Shown: positions 37,365 through 50,343, counted from the stretch's first letter. The stretch is DNA of 56,053 bases from Pseudorhodoplanes sp. (GCA_022843165.1 JALHOD010000023.1:1-56053), one strand, 5' to 3'. Notes: generated by a model not told the origin, from the letters alone. Numbers and translations: made by a program.

Positions 37365-38975
37365 ATGGCTGCCGTCAGCGCCAATAAACTCGAGCTGCTG
37401 CAGATTGCAGACGCCGTCGCGCGCGAGAAATCAATCGACCGCTCGATCGTGATCGCGGCGATGGAAGATGCGATCGCGAAAGCTGCGCGTTCCCGATATG
37501 GCAGCGAGACCGAAGTACGCGCCGAGATCGACCAGAAGAAGGGCGAGTTGCGTCTCGCCCGCCACATGCTGGTGGTCGAGAATGTCGAGAACCCGTCGAA
37601 CCAGATGAGTCTCGAAGATGCCCGGCGCCTCAATCCGGCGGCGCAGATCGGCGACACCATCGCCGACGCCCTGCCGCCGCTCGAATACGGCCGCATCGCC
37701 GCGCAATCCGCGAAACAGGTCATCGTGCAGAAGGTGCGCGAAGCCGAGCGCGACCGGCAATACTCGGAATACAAGGATCGCATCGGCGATATCGTGAACG
37801 GCATCGTCAAGCGCGTGGAATACGGCAACGTGGTGGTCGATCTGGGCCGCGGCGAAGCCATCGTGCGGCGCGACGAGATGCTCCCGCGCGAGGTGTTCCG
37901 CAACGGCGACCGCGTGCGCGCCTATATCTACGATGTGCGCCGTGAGCCGCGCGGGCCGCAGATTTTCCTGTCGCGCACGCATCCGCAATTCATGGCCAAG
38001 CTGTTCGCGCAGGAAGTGCCGGAAATCTACGACGGCATCGTCGAGGTGAAATCGGTCGCCCGCGATCCCGGCTCGCGCGCCAAGATCGCCGTGATTTCCC
38101 GAGATTCCTCGGTCGATCCGGTGGGCGCCTGCGTCGGCATGCGCGGCTCGCGCGTGCAGGCTGTGGTGAACGAATTGCAAGGCGAGAAGATCGACATCAT
38201 TCCGTGGTCGCAGGACATCGCGACTTTCGTCGTCAACGCGCTGGCGCCGGCGGAAGTCGCCAAGGTCGTGCTCGACGAAGACAAGGAGCGCATTGAAGTT
38301 GTCGTTCCGGATGCACAATTGTCGCTCGCGATCGGACGGCGCGGCCAGAATGTGCGTCTCGCCTCGCAGCTGACCGGCTGGGACATCGACATCCTGACCG
38401 AACAGGAAGAATCGGAACGCCGTCAGGCCGAGTTCCAGAACCGCACCAAGACCTTCATGGAAGCGCTCGATGTCGACGAAGTCGTCGGCCAACTGCTTGC
38501 ATCCGAAGGCTTCAATTCGGTCGAGGAACTTCTGCTGGTCGATCCGAAGGAAATCGCCGGCATCGAAGGTTTCGATGAAGAGACCGCGCAGGAATTGCAG
38601 GCGCGCGCGCGCGAATATCTCGACCGCATCGAAGGTGAATACGATGCCAAACGCAAGGAACTCGGTGTGGAAGACGACGTGAAAACGGTTCCGGGCGTGA
38701 CCTCGCCGATGCTGGTCAAGTTCGGCGAAAACGACATCAAGACGGTGGAAGACCTGGCCGGCGCGGCGACCGACGATCTGATCGGCTGGACCGAGCGCAA
38801 GGATGGCGAAACCACGCGCTTCCCGGGCATTCTCGACGGCTTCGAATTGTCGCGCGAGGAAGCCGAGGCGATCATCATGCAGGCGCGCGTCAAGGCCGGT
38901 TGGATCAGCGAAGCCGATCTGGCGCCCAAGCCGGCGGAAACCGCCGCCGAAGAATCCGCCGAAACGGAAAACTGA
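37365..38975 (+). CDS. nusA: Transcription termination/antitermination factor NusA
   Basis: NusA binds RNA polymerase and nascent RNA and affects pausing, termination and rRNA antitermination. The 536-residue product has the N-terminal polymerase-binding domain, S1 ([25 protein letters not shown]), KH1 ([20 protein letters not shown]), KH2 ([17 protein letters not shown]), and two C-terminal helix-hairpin-helix repeats with an acidic end. Second gene of the operon; a candidate regulator of the leader attenuator. Confidence 0.96.
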   Translation: MAAVSANKLELLQIADAVAREKSIDRSIVIAAMEDAIAKAARSRYGSETEVRAEIDQKKGELRLARHMLVVENVENPSNQMSLEDARRLNPAAQIGDTIADALPPLEYGRIAAQSAKQVIVQKVREAERDRQYSEYKDRIGDIVNGIVKRVEYGNVVVDLGRGEAIVRRDEMLPREVFRNGDRVRAYIYDVRREPRGPQIFLSRTHPQFMAKLFAQEVPEIYDGIVEVKSVARDPGSRAKIAVISRDSSVDPVGACVGMRGSRVQAVVNELQGEKIDIIPWSQDIATFVVNALAPAEVAKVVLDEDKERIEVVVPDAQLSLAIGRRGQNVRLASQLTGWDIDILTEQEESERRQAEFQNRTKTFMEALDVDEVVGQLLASEGFNSVEELLLVDPKEIAGIEGFDEETAQELQARAREYLDRIEGEYDAKRKELGVEDDVKTVPGVTSPMLVKFGENDIKTVEDLAGAATDDLIGWTERKDGETTRFPGILDGFELSREEAEAIIMQARVKAGWISEADLAPKPAETAAEESAETEN

Positions 38976-38990
38976 GGATCATCCATCGGA

Positions 38991-39689
38991 ATGCTCGCAC
39001 GCGTGAACGATAGCGAACTCGACAATGGCCCCAAGGCGACGGGGTCGGAGCGGCTTTGCGTTGTCGCGCGCGCGGTCAAACCGACCAGCGAGATGATCCG
39101 CTTCGTGCTGGCGCCGGACGGTTCGGTCGTTCCCGACCTCAAGCACAATCTGCCCGGCCGCGGCGTCTGGATGACGGCGACCCGCCAGGCCCTGGCGGAA
39201 GGCGTTCGCAAGAAGGCCTTCGCAAAGGGGTTCAAGGCAGATATTCGCACCCGGCCCGATCTGGTGGACTTCACCGAGAAGCTGCTGGAACGGGCGGCCC
39301 TGGATGCGCTGGCGATTGCCGGCAAGGCCAAGGGCGTCGTCACCGGATATTCGAAGGTAGAGGTGGCCATCACCGGCGGAAAGATTATTGCGGTGCTCCA
39401 CGGCAGGGACGCCTCGGCCGACGGGCTCCGCAAGATCGAGGCCGCGTTGCGCCGCACTATGCTGGAAGACGCCGATGAAATCGTGGTTATCGGCGAATTC
39501 ACGACAGACGAATTGGATTTGGCACTGGGGCGGTCAAATGTGGTACATGCAGCCCTGCTTGCCGGGCCGGCGAGCAAGACTTTTCTGACGAGATTGCAGC
39601 GCCTGAGGCGTTTTCGGACCGGCGACACCGGCAAGCCGGAGCACGGCGAAACGCGGCATAATGATGCCCGGAGACTGGATTCGGAATGA
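38991..39689 (+). CDS. YlxR/DUF448-type RNA-binding protein with L7Ae-like domain
   Basis: The 232-residue product joins an N-terminal YlxR domain ([40 protein letters not shown]) to an L7Ae/L30e-like domain ([29 protein letters not shown]). The fusion is common in alphaproteobacteria between nusA and infB. YlxR (RnpM) proteins bind RNase P RNA in Firmicutes; the same role here is unproven. The usual CxxC of many YlxR proteins reads RLCVV here with a single Cys. It overlaps infB by ATGA. Confidence 0.9.
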   Translation: MLARVNDSELDNGPKATGSERLCVVARAVKPTSEMIRFVLAPDGSVVPDLKHNLPGRGVWMTATRQALAEGVRKKAFAKGFKADIRTRPDLVDFTEKLLERAALDALAIAGKAKGVVTGYSKVEVAITGGKIIAVLHGRDASADGLRKIEAALRRTMLEDADEIVVIGEFTTDELDLALGRSNVVHAALLAGPASKTFLTRLQRLRRFRTGDTGKPEHGETRHNDARRLDSE

Positions 39690-42256
39690 GTGACACCAAG
39701 ACACCTGACAAGAAGCTCGGCGTCAAAACGCTGACCCTGAAGCGCGGCGTCGAACAAGGCACCGTGCGGCAGAGCTTCAGTCATGGCCGCAGCAAGCAGG
39801 TCGTCGTCGAGAAGGTGAAGCGCCGCATCATCGGCGCGTCCGGCGAGACCAAGCTCGAGCCCGCTCCCGTCGAGGCGCCCAAGGCCGCGGCGCCGAAAGC
39901 CGCTGCCGCGCCCAAGCCGGCTGCCGCCGCGCCCGCGGCGCCGGGCGCGCCGTCGAAAGCCTCCGGCGTCGTGCTGCGCACGCTCACCGAAGAAGAACGC
40001 AGCGCCCGCGCCCATGCGCTGGCAGATTCGCGCGTGCGCGAAGCGGAAGAGCGAAAGATCGCCGAGGAAGAAGCCCGCCGCCGCGCCAGCCGCGAAGTCG
40101 TTGAGCGCGCTGACCGCGAAGCCGCGGAGGCCCGCAAGCGCGAAGAGGATGAGCGCCATCGCCGCGAGGAAGAAACCAAGCGCAAGGCCGAACAGGAGGC
40201 CAAGAAGCGCTTTGGCGAAGACACCACCGTCAAGCTTGCCGGCACTGGCGTCCGTCCGGTCCTGGAGGCCGAGGAGGACGAAGGTCCCCGCACTGTGCGC
40301 CGCGGCGCAGGCGGAGCGGCCCGGCCGGTTCCGGCTCCCAAGCCCACCCGCAGTGCGCCGCAAAAACAGCGCGGCCGTCTGACCCTCGTCACCGCCTTGA
40401 AGGCCGACGAAGTTCGCGAGCGTTCGGTCGCCTCCTTCCGCCGCCGCACCCAGCGCCTGAAGGGCCATGCCAGCGACGAACCGAAGGAAAAGCTGATCCG
40501 CGAAGTGACGATTCCGGAAACCATCACCATCCAGGAACTCGCCAACCGCATGTCGGAACGCGCGGTCGACGTGATTCGGATGCTGATGAAACAGGGTCAC
40601 ATGGCGACGATCAACGACGTGATCGACGCCGATACCGCGCAACTGATCGCCGAGGAGCTCGGCCATTCCGTCAAGCGCGTCGCCGAATCCGACGTCGAGG
40701 AAGGCCTGTTCGATGCGTCCGATGATCCGGAAGCGATGGTGACGCGCGCGCCCATCGTGACCATCATGGGCCATGTCGACCACGGCAAGACCTCGCTGCT
40801 CGACGCCATCCGTCAGACCGAAGTCGCGGCCGGCGAAGCCGGCGGCATTACCCAGCATATCGGCGCCTATCAGGTCACCTCGCCGTCGCATGGCAAGATC
40901 ACCTTCATCGACACGCCGGGCCACGCCGCATTCACGGCGATGCGCGCGCGCGGCGCCAAGGTCACCGATATCGTCGTGCTCGTGGTGGCCGCCGATGACG
41001 GCGTGATGCCGCAAACCGTCGAGGCCATTCAGCACGCCAAGGCGGCGAAGGTTCCGATGATCGTCGCCATCAACAAGATCGACAAACCGGACGCCAAACC
41101 GGAGCGCGTGCGCTCCGAGTTGCTGCAGCATGAAATCCAGGTCGAATCGCTCGGCGGCGACGTCCTCGACGTCGAGGTTTCCGCGATCAAGAAGCTCAAT
41201 CTCGAAAAACTGCTTGAGACCATCGGCCTGCAGGCGGAAATCCTCGATCTCAAGGCCAATCCGCAGCGTCCCGCCGAAGGCACCGTGATCGAGGCCAAGC
41301 TGGATCGCGGCCGCGGCCCGGTCGCCACCGTGCTCGTGCAGCGCGGCACCCTGCGCGTGGGCGACATCATCGTCGCCGGCGCCGAATGGGGCCGTGTGCG
41401 CGCGCTGGTCAATGACACCGGCCTGTCCGTGCAGCAGGCCGGACCGTCTGTTCCGGTCGAGGTGCTCGGTTTCAGCGGCACCCCCGACGCGGGCGATCGT
41501 CTTGCAGTGGTCGACAATGAAGCGCGGGCCCGTGAAGTCACGGCCTATCGCGAGCGTCAGAAGCGCGACAAGCAGGCGGCGCGCGCCACCGGCATGCGCG
41601 GCTCGCTCGAGCAGATGATGTCCCAGATCAAGACCGCGGGCCGCAAGGACTTCCCGCTGGTGATCAAGGCCGACGTGCAGGGTTCGCTGGAAGCCGTGGT
41701 CGGCGCGCTCGACAAGATCGGCAACGAGGAAGTCGGCGCCCGCGTGATCCTGGCGGGTGTCGGCGGCATCACCGAATCGGATGTGCGCCTCGCGGAATCT
41801 TCCGGCGCCGCCATCATCGGATTCAACGTGCGCGCGCACAAGGAAGCGCGCACGGAGGCCGAACAGGCCGGCATCGAGATCCGCTATTACAACATCATCT
41901 ACAACCTCGTGGATGACGTGAAGGCGGCCATGTCCGGCCTGCTGGCGCCGACGCTGCGTGAAACCATGCTCGGCAACGCACAGATCCTCGAAGTCTTCAA
42001 TGTCTCGAAGGTCGGCAAGGTCGCCGGCTGCCGGGTCACCGACGGCACCGTGGAACGCGGCGCCAATGTGCGCCTGATCCGCGACAACGTCGTGGTGCAC
42101 GAGGGCAAGCTGTCGCAGCTCAAGCGTTTCAAGGACGACGCCAAGGAAGTGACGGCCGGCCAGGAATGCGGCATGGCGTTCGAGAATTACCAGGATATGC
42201 GTGCCGGCGACGTGATCGAATGTTACCGGGTGGAGTCAATTCAGCGCTCGCTGTGA
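39686..42256 (+). CDS. infB: Translation initiation factor IF-2
   Basis: The 856-residue GTPase places fMet-tRNA on the 30S subunit. It has the alphaproteobacterial N-terminus ([20 protein letters not shown]), an Ala/Pro-rich and then Arg/Glu-rich helical linker, IF2_N ([20 protein letters not shown]), the G domain with [12 protein letters not shown] near 361, DTPGHAAF and NKIDKPDA near 460, and domains II-IV. It overlaps the preceding gene by 4 nt. A 138-bp gap with two REP-like palindromes separates it from rbfA. Confidence 0.97.
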   Translation: MSDTKTPDKKLGVKTLTLKRGVEQGTVRQSFSHGRSKQVVVEKVKRRIIGASGETKLEPAPVEAPKAAAPKAAAAPKPAAAAPAAPGAPSKASGVVLRTLTEEERSARAHALADSRVREAEERKIAEEEARRRASREVVERADREAAEARKREEDERHRREEETKRKAEQEAKKRFGEDTTVKLAGTGVRPVLEAEEDEGPRTVRRGAGGAARPVPAPKPTRSAPQKQRGRLTLVTALKADEVRERSVASFRRRTQRLKGHASDEPKEKLIREVTIPETITIQELANRMSERAVDVIRMLMKQGHMATINDVIDADTAQLIAEELGHSVKRVAESDVEEGLFDASDDPEAMVTRAPIVTIMGHVDHGKTSLLDAIRQTEVAAGEAGGITQHIGAYQVTSPSHGKITFIDTPGHAAFTAMRARGAKVTDIVVLVVAADDGVMPQTVEAIQHAKAAKVPMIVAINKIDKPDAKPERVRSELLQHEIQVESLGGDVLDVEVSAIKKLNLEKLLETIGLQAEILDLKANPQRPAEGTVIEAKLDRGRGPVATVLVQRGTLRVGDIIVAGAEWGRVRALVNDTGLSVQQAGPSVPVEVLGFSGTPDAGDRLAVVDNEARAREVTAYRERQKRDKQAARATGMRGSLEQMMSQIKTAGRKDFPLVIKADVQGSLEAVVGALDKIGNEEVGARVILAGVGGITESDVRLAESSGAAIIGFNVRAHKEARTEAEQAGIEIRYYNIIYNLVDDVKAAMSGLLAPTLRETMLGNAQILEVFNVSKVGKVAGCRVTDGTVERGANVRLIRDNVVVHEGKLSQLKRFKDDAKEVTAGQECGMAFENYQDMRAGDVIECYRVESIQRSL

Positions 42257-42260
42257 GTCC

Positions 42261-42345
42261 AAGTCTCAGGCGCGCGATGAATTCGATTGGTCGTCATTGC
42301 CGGAATTGATCCGGCAATCCGGCCGCAAAGAAGCAAAGTCTCAGG
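42261..42345. repeat. 10-bp direct repeats flanking an insertion-like segment
   Basis: AAGTCTCAGG occurs exactly at 42261-42270 and 42336-42345, with the first palindrome between them. This could be a duplicated target or simple repeat. Confidence 0.4.
42296..42318. repeat. REP-like palindrome 1 (infB-rbfA gap)
   Basis: ATTGCCGGA (42296-42304) and TCCGGCAAT (42310-42318) form a perfect 9-bp stem with a 5-nt loop, preceded by TCGTC. This TCGTCATTGCCGG...CCGGCAAT form resembles the interspersed palindromes common in Bradyrhizobium-like genomes. Confidence 0.6.
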
Positions 42346-42353
42346 AACAGGTG

Positions 42354-42379
42354 CATGTCCGGACAAAGATCCGGGCATG
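42354..42379. repeat. REP-like palindrome 2 (infB-rbfA gap)
   Basis: CATGTCCGGA (42354-42363) pairs with TCCGGGCATG (42370-42379), a 10-bp stem with one G-T pair and a 6-nt loop. It ends 15 bp before rbfA and probably includes part of its leader. Confidence 0.6.
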
Positions 42380-42394
42380 GCAAGCTGAACGCTC

Positions 42395-42808
42395 ATGGCA
42401 CGACAGCATCAGAAGCAATCCACCAAAGGTCCCTCACAACGCCAGCTGCGTGTCGGGGAACTGATTCGTCACGCGATGGCCGAGATGCTGACGCGCGGCG
42501 ACATCCACGATCCGGTACTCGAGGGCCACCTCATCACCATCCCGGAAGTGCGCATGTCTCCCGACCTGCGCATGGCGACGATCTACGTCATGCCGCTGGG
42601 CGGACGCGATTCGGTGAAGGTGATCGAGGCACTGAGCAACAACAGGAAATTCCTGCGCGGAGAAATCGCGCATCGCGTTAACTTAAAATTTGCTCCCGAT
42701 ATCCGGTTCCGCATTGACGAACGATTCGACGAAGCGGAACGGATCGAGAAGATATTGCGAACACCGCGCGTCCGCCGTGACATCGAAAATACCAGCGGCG
42801 AAGACTGA
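42395..42808 (+). CDS. rbfA: 30S ribosome-binding factor RbfA
   Basis: RbfA is a KH-type factor for late 30S maturation at the 16S 5' end. The 137-residue product starts [32 protein letters not shown] and has the [24 protein letters not shown] strand block and [19 protein letters not shown]. Length is normal. It lies between infB and truB (18 bp before truB). Confidence 0.95.
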   Translation: MARQHQKQSTKGPSQRQLRVGELIRHAMAEMLTRGDIHDPVLEGHLITIPEVRMSPDLRMATIYVMPLGGRDSVKVIEALSNNRKFLRGEIAHRVNLKFAPDIRFRIDERFDEAERIEKILRTPRVRRDIENTSGED

Positions 42809-42826
42809 CGGAACAGAACGGAGAAG

Positions 42827-43834
42827 ATGACGGAAGCAGATTCACCATTAACCGCGTCCGCGCGTCCGCAAGGCCAGCGCAGGCGCGAGAAGCGCGACGT
42901 GCACGGCTGGATCGCGCTCGACAAGCCGGTCGGCATGACGTCGACGCACGCCGTCGCGGTGATCAAGCGGCTATTTTCCGCAAAACGCGCCGGCCATGCC
43001 GGCACGCTCGATCCGCTCGCCTCCGGCGTCCTGCCGATTGCGCTCGGCGAAGCGACCAAGACGGTCCCCTTCATCATGGACGGCCGCAAGATGTACCGCT
43101 TCACCGTCCGCTGGGGCGAGGAACGCGACACCGACGACACCGAGGGCCGCGTGGTCGCCACCAGCGACGCCCGCCCCTCACCGGAGGCCATCCGGGCGCT
43201 GCTGCCGCGCTTCACCGGCCTGATCGAGCAGGTGCCGCCGAAATTCTCCGCCATCAAGGTGGATGGCGAGCGCGCCTATGACCTCGCCCGCGACGGCGAG
43301 GAGGTGGAACTGAAAAGCCGCCCGGTCCAGATCGACCGGCTGGATCTGGTCGAAATGCCGGATGCCGATCACGCGGTCTTCGAGGCCGAATGCGGCAAAG
43401 GCACCTATGTGCGCGCACTGGCGCGCGATTTCGGGCGCGTTTTGGGCTGTTACGGCCATGTCACCGCGCTCCGGCGCATGGTGGTCGGCCCCTTCGGTGC
43501 GGTTGAGATGATTTCACTGGCACAACTTGAGGCTTTATGTCATAGAGCCGCCGCCGGCGAGGGAAGCCTCGCCGACGCTCTGATGCCCGTTGAAACCGCG
43601 CTGGACGACATCCCGGCGCTGGCTGTCAGCAAGGCAGACGCGGCACGGCTCCAGCGGGGCCAAGCCGTCCTAGTGCGTGGACGGGACGCTCCCATCCTCA
43701 GCGGCACGCTTTATGTCACCGCATCGGGCGAGTTGATCGCCCTGGCTGAAGCAGACCGCGGTGAGATCGTCCCCAAGCGCGTGTTCAACCTGACCGGACT
43801 GCATGGCAGCGCCGGCGCAAGAAAAGGTCATTGA
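42827..43834 (+). CDS. truB: tRNA pseudouridine(55) synthase
   Basis: It converts U55 of tRNA to pseudouridine. The 335-residue product has a basic N-terminus, [17 protein letters not shown], the catalytic motif [22 protein letters not shown] with Asp, the [19 protein letters not shown] block and the [13 protein letters not shown] motif. Length is a little above E. coli TruB because of the N-terminus. rpsO follows after 2 bp. Confidence 0.96.
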   Translation: MTEADSPLTASARPQGQRRREKRDVHGWIALDKPVGMTSTHAVAVIKRLFSAKRAGHAGTLDPLASGVLPIALGEATKTVPFIMDGRKMYRFTVRWGEERDTDDTEGRVVATSDARPSPEAIRALLPRFTGLIEQVPPKFSAIKVDGERAYDLARDGEEVELKSRPVQIDRLDLVEMPDADHAVFEAECGKGTYVRALARDFGRVLGCYGHVTALRRMVVGPFGAVEMISLAQLEALCHRAAAGEGSLADALMPVETALDDIPALAVSKADAARLQRGQAVLVRGRDAPILSGTLYVTASGELIALAEADRGEIVPKRVFNLTGLHGSAGARKGH

Positions 43835-43836
43835 CG

Positions 43837-44106
43837 ATGTCGATTACCACCAGCCGCAAGGCTGAAGTCATCAAGACGTATGCCCGCAAGTCGGGAGATA
43901 CCGGTTCGCCGGAAGTCCAGGTCGCGATCCTCTCGGAACGCATCAACAACCTGACCGAGCATTTCAAGACCCACGCGAAAGACAACCACTCCCGCCGCGG
44001 GCTGCTGAAGCTCGTGTCGCAGCGCCGTCAATTGCTCGATTACATCAAGAGCAGCGACGAACAGCGCTACAAGAATCTGATCGAGCGGCTGAATATCCGC
44101 CGCTGA
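43837..44106 (+). CDS. rpsO: 30S ribosomal protein S15
   Basis: The 89-residue protein has the S15 signature [28 protein letters not shown] and [25 protein letters not shown]15 binds the central domain of 16S rRNA and, in E. coli, represses its own mRNA through the leader. The ATG at 43837 is 2 nt after the truB stop, so no room is left for a separate leader and coupling with truB is likely. A structured 241-bp gap leads to pnp. Confidence 0.97.
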   Translation: MSITTSRKAEVIKTYARKSGDTGSPEVQVAILSERINNLTEHFKTHAKDNHSRRGLLKLVSQRRQLLDYIKSSDEQRYKNLIERLNIRR

Positions 44107-44136
44107 TTGCCGCGCGCGTATTCGCGCGTCTGTAGA

Positions 44137-44228
44137 CGGAGGCCATGTGGCCTCCGCTGTTGTCCGGCAGTTTGAACTGCCGGGTCATGAATGGGCGAAA
44201 AGGTTCCCCATTCACATCCCGGAGGGAT
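44137..44228 (+). promoter_or_regulatory. Four serial hairpins between rpsO and pnp
   Basis: CGGAGGCCA/TGGCCTCCG (44137-44145/44148-44156), CCGGCAGTT/AACTGCCGG (44164-44172/44175-44183), TGAATGGG/CCCATTCA (44188-44195/44207-44214) and ATCCC-GGA-GGGAT (44216-44228). All stems are perfect. The first may end rpsO transcripts; the others fit RNase III processing sites or PNPase autoregulation as known for E. coli rpsO-pnp. Confidence 0.6.
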
Positions 44229-44235
44229 GAAAGCC

Positions 44236-44370
44236 ATGGCAGGATCGCCGGATGCTGTTGCAACGCACGGCCCGATCGCGCGCAACAGCCTCTCGCCGTC
44301 TTGCTCATGGCTTTTTCCCTCGTCCGAAACCGATGAGAGAAAAAGACATGTTCGATATCAATCGTGTTGA
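44236..44370 (+). CDS. Possible upstream ORF overlapping the pnp start (44 aa)
   Basis: An ATG at 44236 with GGAGGG 9 nt upstream opens a 44-codon frame ([20 protein letters not shown]...) that ends in TGA at 44368-44370, 20 bases inside pnp in another frame. The peptide shows no domain. It could be a translated leader that couples to or competes with pnp translation, or a chance frame; the SD is the main support. Confidence 0.35.
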   Translation: MAGSPDAVATHGPIARNSLSPSCSWLFPSSETDERKRHVRYQSC

Positions 44371-46516
44371 GCTCGACTGGGGCGGGCGCACGCTCACCCT
44401 CGAGACAGGCCGCATAGCCCGTCAGGCCGACGGTGCCGTTCTCGCCACCTACGGCGAGACCACCGTGCTTGCGACCGTGGTGGCCGCCAAGCAGCCGCGC
44501 GAGGGCGTGGATTTCCTGCCGCTCACCGTCGACTATCAGGAAAAATATTACGCCGCAGGCCGCATCCCCGGCGGCTATTTCAAGCGTGAAGGCCGCCCCA
44601 CCGAAAAGGAAACCCTGGTTTCCCGCCTGATCGACCGGCCGATCCGTCCGCTCTTCGCCGACGGCTGGCGCAATGAAACCCAGGTGATCGTCACCACCCT
44701 GTCGCACGATCTTGAAAACGACCCCGACATTCTCGCCATGGTCGCCGCCTCCGCGGCGCTAACGCTGTCGGGCGCGCCCTTCATGGGTCCGATCGGCGCC
44801 GCACGTGTCGGCTTCATCAACGGCGAATATGTGCTGAACCCGCAACTCGACGAGATGGCTGAATCGCAGCTCGAGCTCGTCGTTGCCGGCACGGCGGACG
44901 CCGTGCTGATGGTGGAATCGGAAGCCAAGGAACTGCCCGAAGAAGTCATGCTGGGCGCAGTGATGTTCGGGCACCGGCATTTCCAGCCGGTGATCAAGGC
45001 GATCATCGACCTGGCCGAAAAGGCTGCTAAAGAGCCGCGCGAGCTCACCGTTGCCGATAATGCCAAGGTCGAGAAGGAAATCCTCAACCTCGTTGAGAAG
45101 GATGTGCGCGCCGCCTATTCGATTCCGGTCAAGCAGGAACGCCAGAACGCCGTCGCCGCCGCCAAGGCCAAGGTGATGGAGCACTTCTTCCCGGGCGGCA
45201 TCGATAACCCCGACTACAGCAAGCAGCGTATCGCCGGCGTGTTCAAGGAGTTGGAAGCCAAGATCGTTCGCTGGAACATCCTCGATACCGGCAAGCGCAT
45301 CGACGGCCGCGATCTCAAGACCGTGCGCAATATCGTCGCCGAAGTCGGCGTGCTGCCGCGCGCCCATGGCTCCGCCCTGTTCACCCGCGGCGAAACCCAG
45401 GCGCTGGTGGTCACCACGCTCGGCACCGGCGAGGACGAGCAGTGGATCGACGCCTTGCAGGGCACCTACAAGGAAGCGTTCCTGCTGCACTACAACTTCC
45501 CGCCCTATTCGGTCGGCGAGACCGGTCGCATGGGCGGCACCAAGCGCCGCGAAATCGGCCACGGCAAGCTAGCCTGGCGTGCGGTGCATCCGGTGCTGCC
45601 GCCGAAGACCGAGTTCCCCTACACCATCCGTGTGGTGTCGGAGATCACCGAGTCGAACGGCTCCTCCTCGATGGCCACCGTCTGCGGCGCCTCGCTGGCG
45701 CTGATGGATGCCGGCGTGCCGCTGAAGCGGCCGACCGCGGGCATCGCCATGGGCCTGATCCTGGAGGACAAGCGCTTCGCCGTTCTGTCCGACATCCTCG
45801 GCGACGAGGACCATCTCGGCGACATGGACTTCAAGGTGGCCGGCACTGAAGACGGCATCACCTCGCTGCAGATGGACATCAAGATCGCGGGCATCACCGA
45901 AGAGATCATGAAGGTGGCGCTCGGCCAGGCCAAGGACGGCCGCCTGCACATTCTCGGCGAGATGGCCAAGGCCCTGACCACCGCGCGCGCTGAACTCGGC
46001 GAACACGCGCCGCGGATCGAGACCTTCAAGATCCCGACCGACAAGATCCGCGAAGTGATCGGCACCGGCGGCAAGGTGATCCGCGAGATCGTCGAAAAGA
46101 CCGGCGCCAAGATCAATGTCGAGGACGACGGCACCGTGAAGGTCGCGTCCGCCAATTCGGAATCGATCAACGCCGCCATCAAGTGGATCAAGTCGATCGC
46201 CTCCGATCCGGAAGTCGGCCAGATCTACGAAGGCACGGTCGTGAAGGTGATGGATTTCGGCGCCTTCGTGAACTTCTTCGGCGCCAAGGACGGGCTGGTG
46301 CATATCAGCCACCTCGCGCAGCAGCGCGTGCAGAAGACCTCCGATGTCGTCAAGGAAGGCGACAAGGTGAAGGTCAAGCTGCTCGGCTTCGACGACCGCG
46401 GCAAGGTGCGGTTATCGATGAAGGTCGTCGACCAGACCACCGGCGAGGACCTCGAAGCCAAGCAGAAGGCCGAGCGCGACGAGCAGCCGCGCGACGCCGC
46501 TGTCGGCGGCGAGTGA
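44348..46516 (+). CDS. pnp: Polyribonucleotide nucleotidyltransferase (PNPase)
   Basis: A 3'-5' phosphorolytic exoribonuclease of the degradosome. The 722-residue product has two RNase PH domains ([61 protein letters not shown]), a linker helix domain, KH ([22 protein letters not shown]) and S1 ([28 protein letters not shown]). The ATG at 44348 has GAGAGAAA upstream; upstream frame extension is rejected. A terminator with a GAAA loop follows. Confidence 0.97.
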   Translation: MFDINRVELDWGGRTLTLETGRIARQADGAVLATYGETTVLATVVAAKQPREGVDFLPLTVDYQEKYYAAGRIPGGYFKREGRPTEKETLVSRLIDRPIRPLFADGWRNETQVIVTTLSHDLENDPDILAMVAASAALTLSGAPFMGPIGAARVGFINGEYVLNPQLDEMAESQLELVVAGTADAVLMVESEAKELPEEVMLGAVMFGHRHFQPVIKAIIDLAEKAAKEPRELTVADNAKVEKEILNLVEKDVRAAYSIPVKQERQNAVAAAKAKVMEHFFPGGIDNPDYSKQRIAGVFKELEAKIVRWNILDTGKRIDGRDLKTVRNIVAEVGVLPRAHGSALFTRGETQALVVTTLGTGEDEQWIDALQGTYKEAFLLHYNFPPYSVGETGRMGGTKRREIGHGKLAWRAVHPVLPPKTEFPYTIRVVSEITESNGSSSMATVCGASLALMDAGVPLKRPTAGIAMGLILEDKRFAVLSDILGDEDHLGDMDFKVAGTEDGITSLQMDIKIAGITEEIMKVALGQAKDGRLHILGEMAKALTTARAELGEHAPRIETFKIPTDKIREVIGTGGKVIREIVEKTGAKINVEDDGTVKVASANSESINAAIKWIKSIASDPEVGQIYEGTVVKVMDFGAFVNFFGAKDGLVHISHLAQQRVQKTSDVVKEGDKVKVKLLGFDDRGKVRLSMKVVDQTTGEDLEAKQKAERDEQPRDAAVGGE

Positions 46517-46545
46517 TCGGTTCTTCCCTTCAGAAACGAATTGTG

Positions 46546-46571
46546 AAAGGCGGCCGAAAGGCCGCCTTTTT
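46546..46571 (+). terminator. pnp terminator
   Basis: GGCGGCC (46549-46555)-GAAA-GGCCGCC (46560-46566) followed by TTTTT; flanking A and T bases extend the stem to 10 bp. It closes the rimP-to-pnp operon. Confidence 0.9.
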
Positions 46572-46649
46572 CATTTGTACGTTCGCTTGCTCGCTGATTA
46601 GCCGCTTAATAAGCTCGTGGTATTTTCCGAACCTGCTTTCGTTACGAAT

Positions 46650-47156
46650 ATGTCCAACCAAGACACAGAGGCCGCCGTCGATGAAATTCTGGCCCGTTTT
46701 CCGGGACCCGTGCGTATTGTTCCGAATAAATTTCGTCTCGTCATCAACGTGGCAATTTTGTCGGCGCCCTTATTCGCCTTCTTTGCTCTCGTCCCAGTGA
46801 AATGGTGGCTTATACTGCAAATCGACGGCCTGATTGCTTCCCTTCTGGCGCTGGTTTGGGTCATCGGATTGATAAGATTGCTTTGGACCAACAAGCCGAT
46901 CCTTATTCTCGATCAGAAGGGCATGACATCAAATCGAGCCTTGGGTCAGCAGCAAACTGCCGAATGGAAGGATGTCGAGTCCTGTGAAATTGGTGGAGAG
47001 TTAGGAGCCGTATTGGTCACAGCGCGAGATCGCTCCCCTCATCGCTGGCGCGATCAGAAAATTATCAAAGTATCTTGGCTTATTGAACCCAACTACGACG
47101 CGCTCATAAAGATATTGACCCAATGGCGCGAGCGGGCTCTGCAAACTAAGGGCTGA
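46650..47156 (+). CDS. Hypothetical membrane protein with two helices and PH-like domain
   Basis: A 168-residue product with two adjacent membrane helices near 33-75 (VINVAILSAPLFAFFALV, LILQIDGLIASLLALVWVIGL) and a C-terminal soluble part (KPILILDQKGMTSNRALG, WKDVESCEI) that reads like the small PH-like domain of STM3941-type proteins. Its codons use more A/T than the flanking operon, so recent acquisition is possible. ATG 46650 was chosen; a GTG at 46617 is in frame and neither has a good SD. It ends 7 bp from the convergent oxyR. Confidence 0.6.
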   Translation: MSNQDTEAAVDEILARFPGPVRIVPNKFRLVINVAILSAPLFAFFALVPVKWWLILQIDGLIASLLALVWVIGLIRLLWTNKPILILDQKGMTSNRALGQQQTAEWKDVESCEIGGELGAVLVTARDRSPHRWRDQKIIKVSWLIEPNYDALIKILTQWRERALQTKG

Positions 47157-47163
47157 CTCTCCC

Positions 47164-48048
47164 TTACTTCGCCGTCTCCATCACCACCTCGCCCAGCATT
47201 CTGAAATCCGCCGCGCGCGAGGAGGTCTTGCGCCAGGCCAGACCGATGGTGCGGCGCGGCTTGGGATCGGAGAACGGCAACAGCTTCACGCGGCTGTCGC
47301 GCGCCTCGATCTCCACCGCGATTTCCGGCAGCAGCGTCACGCCATAGCCGTTGGCGACCATCTGCATGACGGTGGTGAGGCTGGTGGCGCCGAATTCCAC
47401 GCTGTCGCGGTTGGTGACCGCGCAGAAGGCGAGCGCCTGATCGCGCAGGCAATGGCCTTCCTCGAGCAGGATCAGCCGCCGCAGGTCGATGCTGGCGGGC
47501 GTGATCTTGCCGGACCGCGACAGCTTCTCGCCGGCCGGCACCGCCAGCAGGAAGGCGTCCTCGAACAGGGCCATGGTTTCAATATCGGCATTGCCGAGCG
47601 GCAGGGCGGCCATGACGGCGTCGAGGCTGCCGCGCTCCAGTTCGTCCAGCAGCGCCCTGGTCTGGGTTTCCCGCAATTCGAGCCGCAACTCGGGATAGCG
47701 CTCCTGCAGTGCCGGCAGCATGCGCGGCAGCAGATAGGGTGCGACCGAGGGGATGATGCCGAGCCGCAGCGGCCCGCACAGCAGCTGTCCGCGGTGATGG
47801 GCGAAATCGGCCAGATCGTTGACGGCGCTTAGGATCTGCTTGCCACGGCGGGCGATGTCGGCGCCGGTCTCGGTCAGCGCCGCGTCCCCCGTCCGGCGCT
47901 CGACCAGTTCGACGCCCAGATAACGTTCCATGTCCCGGATCTGCATGGACAAGGCGGGCTGGCTGACCGCGCAATCCTCCGCCGCCCGGCCGAAATGCCG
48001 GTGACGGGCGAGGGCGTCGAGGTAGCGGAGCTGGCGCAGGGTGATCAT
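47164..48048 (-). CDS. oxyR: Hydrogen peroxide-inducible genes activator OxyR (LysR family)
   Basis: The 294-residue LysR-type regulator has the N-terminal HTH (LRQLRYLDALARHRHFGRAAEDCAVSQPALSMQI) and an effector domain with the redox pair Cys200 and Cys209 in GHCLRDQALAFC, as in E. coli OxyR. Peroxide oxidises the pair and turns on target genes. It is divergent from katG over a 108-bp gap that holds a 17-bp palindrome 4 bp from the oxyR start, suggesting that it controls both genes. Confidence 0.95.
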   Translation of the reverse strand: MITLRQLRYLDALARHRHFGRAAEDCAVSQPALSMQIRDMERYLGVELVERRTGDAALTETGADIARRGKQILSAVNDLADFAHHRGQLLCGPLRLGIIPSVAPYLLPRMLPALQERYPELRLELRETQTRALLDELERGSLDAVMAALPLGNADIETMALFEDAFLLAVPAGEKLSRSGKITPASIDLRRLILLEEGHCLRDQALAFCAVTNRDSVEFGATSLTTVMQMVANGYGVTLLPEIAVEIEARDSRVKLLPFSDPKPRRTIGLAWRKTSSRAADFRMLGEVVMETAK

Positions 48049-48051
48049 GCT

Positions 48052-48068
48052 GATAAGATAATCTTATC
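48052..48068. promoter_or_regulatory. Palindromic OxyR-type operator between oxyR and katG
   Basis: GATAAGAT (48052-48059) and ATCTTATC (48061-48068) form a perfect inverted repeat about one base. A further CTTATC half site lies near 48105-48110. Such paired sites upstream of katG are expected for OxyR binding; the match is by position and symmetry, not a known consensus for this species. Confidence 0.65.
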
Positions 48069-48108
48069 GTTGATCCTAATCAATCCGATTGGACCTTATC
48101 TAACCTAA

Positions 48109-50343
<2,235 letters not shown>

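Noticed and set aside
38423-42100. Very long minus-strand open frame (over 1200 codons) opposite infB and nusA
   Set aside because: It is the antisense shadow of GC-rich coding sequence; low-complexity His/Arg/Gly-rich translation without domains.
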